Of a stretch of 64,000 nucleotides of DNA, positions 62,293-64,000 are shown in pieces. The translations under genes were made by a program, and so were the position numbers. How positions within the stretch are numbered: position 1 is the first letter of the stretch; every line of letters begins with the position of its first letter. Under the pieces are notes generated by a model, which was given only the letters and a program-made list of their open reading frames with translations, was not told the origin of the DNA and searched no databases. Source of the DNA: Nematopogon swammerdamellus (taxonomy: Eukaryota; Arthropoda; Insecta; Lepidoptera; Adelidae); assembly GCA_946902875.1 (NCBI GenBank), contig OX336337.1, forward strand, positions 2,232,001-2,296,000, written 5' to 3'.

Positions 62293-62615
62293 TGTATAAT
62301 ATTTTAACATAAGATGAAATATTTATTTATTTTTCTTTATTTCACATTTTTATAATAATTTATCTTAATTTTACATATTATAAGTACTATAAAAGTAATA
62401 AAAATACGCAAAATTAATATAAACATCAATTAAAAACGGTAATACTGCCAGCGGCGGGAGACAGGCCTGCAAGCGCGCCAGCGGGTGCAGGCCGAAACTG
62501 AACAGCTATACACTACATACACTTTATAAATAAACAGGTATAAATTAGCAAGCCAATAACAAAGTTAAAAACAGTTTTAAGTTATTTTAAAATACCTACA
62601 AAACTTTTTCAATAG
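62293..62615. other. AT-rich with a short GC-rich patch
   Basis: GCCAGCGGCGGGAGACAGGC near 62,447. No gene seen. Confidence 0.4.
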
Positions 62616-62617
62616 CT

Positions 62618-63020
62618 TTTTTTTAATGTAATCCGGTATGGGTGGCTGAGTCGTAGGGGCCAAACGCATGCTCCGACCAGCCAATATCACATCCGAGAAG
62701 GTAGGTGCCATACCGGATATTTTCCTGGATTGCTGGCCATAATGGACTACAGGAGAACACAACCGAGGCTGCTATGCGGCCATCTTACATCCAGTACGTT
62801 GGCACCAACCCAGTCGGCTATAATTTGAGCCTACCACCTAGTAAGGGGAAAGGGATGGGACCTACAGTATTACACCGGTTCCGAACGGTGAAGCAGCAGG
62901 TGCAGGTATGTATGTAAATTTTTTCGTCAGAAAAAACTTTATTGGTACACCCTGACCGGATTCGAACCTCGGACCTCTCGTATGAGAAACCGATGCCCAA
63001 ACCACTCGGTCACCCGTCGC
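62618..63020 (-). repeat. SINE-B, full length
   Basis: Reverse-strand head (GACGGGTGACCGAGTGGTTT, B box GGTTCGAATCC), TTTTTTCTGACG-type linker, core and the GGATTACATTAAAAAAAA end. Confidence 0.9.
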
Positions 63021-63520
63021 TTATTATGGAGCAGTGCCACAAGTATATTATAATTATATATCGCTTATATCGCTTGGCATCTTCCGATATCGTTCGATAA
63101 AATTAAAATTAAATTGTAGAAACTTTACTGGTTTAGGTGTTAGACTAGAGTTAATTTTCTATGTATTAATATTGTAACGGTTTGTTTCTTTAAAAGTTAA
63201 AAAAAAATCTCTTACAATACTGTAAGATCAAATATATTATATTATCTTCCTCGTGTGTAATGGTTAAAACGATTGTATGGTGGGTGAGCGATATTGTGAA
63301 ATATGCTCTTAAATAAGATATAATATTTTATATTATCTTCATCGTCTGTGGCGCGCTTAAGATGCCTGCGCGATCTGTTATCATTTTATTTTTATGAAGA
63401 TTTTATATAGCGGATTATTGGATAATCCTTGATCGATTCTGTTATTCTTGGTCTCTACAAATGAAATATTTCGATTATATATTAAGTTCATATTTCTGAC
63501 AGTCAACCTCGGTGTATTTT
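63021..63520. other. AT-rich, nothing recognised
   Basis: ATATTATATTATC-type sequence occurs twice (about 63,235 and 63,325). Confidence 0.45.
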
Positions 63521-63524
63521 CAAT

Positions 63525-63810
63525 AATTTTAGGGTTCCGTATCCGTCGTACTCGGGATATCGTGCCTTGCTGGCTGCTTAATAGTTTTCTTGTTCCGTGT
63601 CAGTGCTTCCCTTGAATTGAAAAAGTTAAGCAATTTTAAAATTGTGGTTTTAAACATTTAAAAAACAAAAGTATGAACTTTCACCGATAGATGGCTATAC
63701 GTGCGAGTGCCACTCTAAAGTAAAATAACAAATAATAAAACACTACCATTTACGTGGCGGTGCGAAAAACCACGGCTCGCGACTTGGTCTCGCACTTGCC
63801 CGGTTTTTTA
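63525..63810 (-). repeat. Repeat F, diverged copy
   Basis: 'TTTTAGGGTTCCGTATCCGT' at one end and 'GGTCTCGCACTTGCCCGGTT' at the other. The interior is largely replaced. Confidence 0.65.
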
Positions 63811-63824
63811 TTTCTTAGCGTCAC

Positions 63825-63970
63825 GCCTGTTTCGCAGTGGGATGAACAACGGATCTCCACGTGCCACGATCCTGACACACCACTGCCGCCTCTTCAACTC
63901 TCATAATGTTCTTCATACGAGTACATACATACATGTCGGTTACGAGTACTACGCACTTGACCCTTTTTTA
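63825..63970 (-). repeat. Repeat I copy
   Basis: 'CGTCACGCCTGTTTCGCAGT', 'GGATCTCCACGTGCCACGAT' and CTCATAATGTTCTTCATACG are the reverse of 33,665-33,775. Confidence 0.65.
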
Positions 63971-64000
63971 GTACGTACCCGATCTGGTCTAGGTGAGTGC

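Overview
This is eukaryotic nuclear DNA, most likely from a moth or butterfly. I infer this from sequence patterns common in Lepidoptera: the 'CCGGCCAAGTGCGAGTCGGA' element, the 'CATGTCGTAAAAGGCGACTA' retrotransposon tail, Helitron-like ends beginning TCCATACTAATATTATAAA, and CTGT/CAGA microsatellites inside interspersed repeats. I cannot name the species. There are no bacterial operons, no CRISPR array and no long open reading frame. The window reads as intergenic or intronic DNA built largely from nested mobile elements.

Possible host-gene pieces are few. The best is a GC3-rich terminal exon on the minus strand at about 49,363-49,569. It has a splice-acceptor-like start and an in-frame TGA, followed by 39 more codons that still look coding. 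A TATA box, start region and GTAAGT donor at 16,961-17,048 could be a promoter with a first exon. Neither has a recognised partner exon here.

Family names used below are my own. SINE-A has a tRNA-like head with a 5S-rRNA-like piece set inside it. SINE-B has a tRNA-Leu/Ser-like head. SINE-C is the SINE-A body behind a LINE-derived head. LINE-D is a non-LTR retrotransposon; one copy keeps its C-terminal ORF at 21,436 and its 3' tail is scattered through the window. RTE remnants are C-termini of an RTE-like LINE. Repeat F is a roughly 340-bp MITE-like element starting CCGGCCAAGTGCGAGTC and ending ACGGAACCCTAAAAA. Repeat G is the 'GCGCGACATATGGCGCC' repeat, H the 'CCCCCGAC' repeat, E a repeat starting near 'TCTATGTATGATACTAAA', and I a repeat around 'GGCGTGACGCTATGTA'.

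Layout. 0-6.3 kb: F, G and H fragments, a GTAAACA array and a 2.3-kb-position minisatellite. 6.3-8.8 kb: repeat E followed by an inverted 68-bp satellite with a Helitron-like end. 8.9-12.9 kb: MITE, SINE-A, RTE remnant, G, F and a GC-rich block. 13.3-16.8 kb: a hAT MITE with an 8-bp target duplication, a mariner-like MITE and F. 17-26.6 kb: foldback repeats, SINEs, a long CT microsatellite and the LINE-D ORF end. 26.7-32.4 kb: a Helitron-like element with two internal satellites, disturbed by a 2,066-bp near-identical tandem duplication. 32.7-49 kb: LINE tails, SINEs with nested insertions, and several TIR/foldback MITEs, including a perfect 62-bp-arm palindrome inside a SINE. 48-50.2 kb: a repeat array, the candidate exon and a second perfect palindrome. 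50.2-64 kb: further F, SINE and MITE copies and a roughly 240-bp tandem repeat.

The most interesting structures are the tRNA/5S chimeric SINE, the exchange of heads on a shared SINE body, the Helitron-associated satellite with its duplication, the two perfect palindromes, and the candidate exon with a TGA-C readthrough context.
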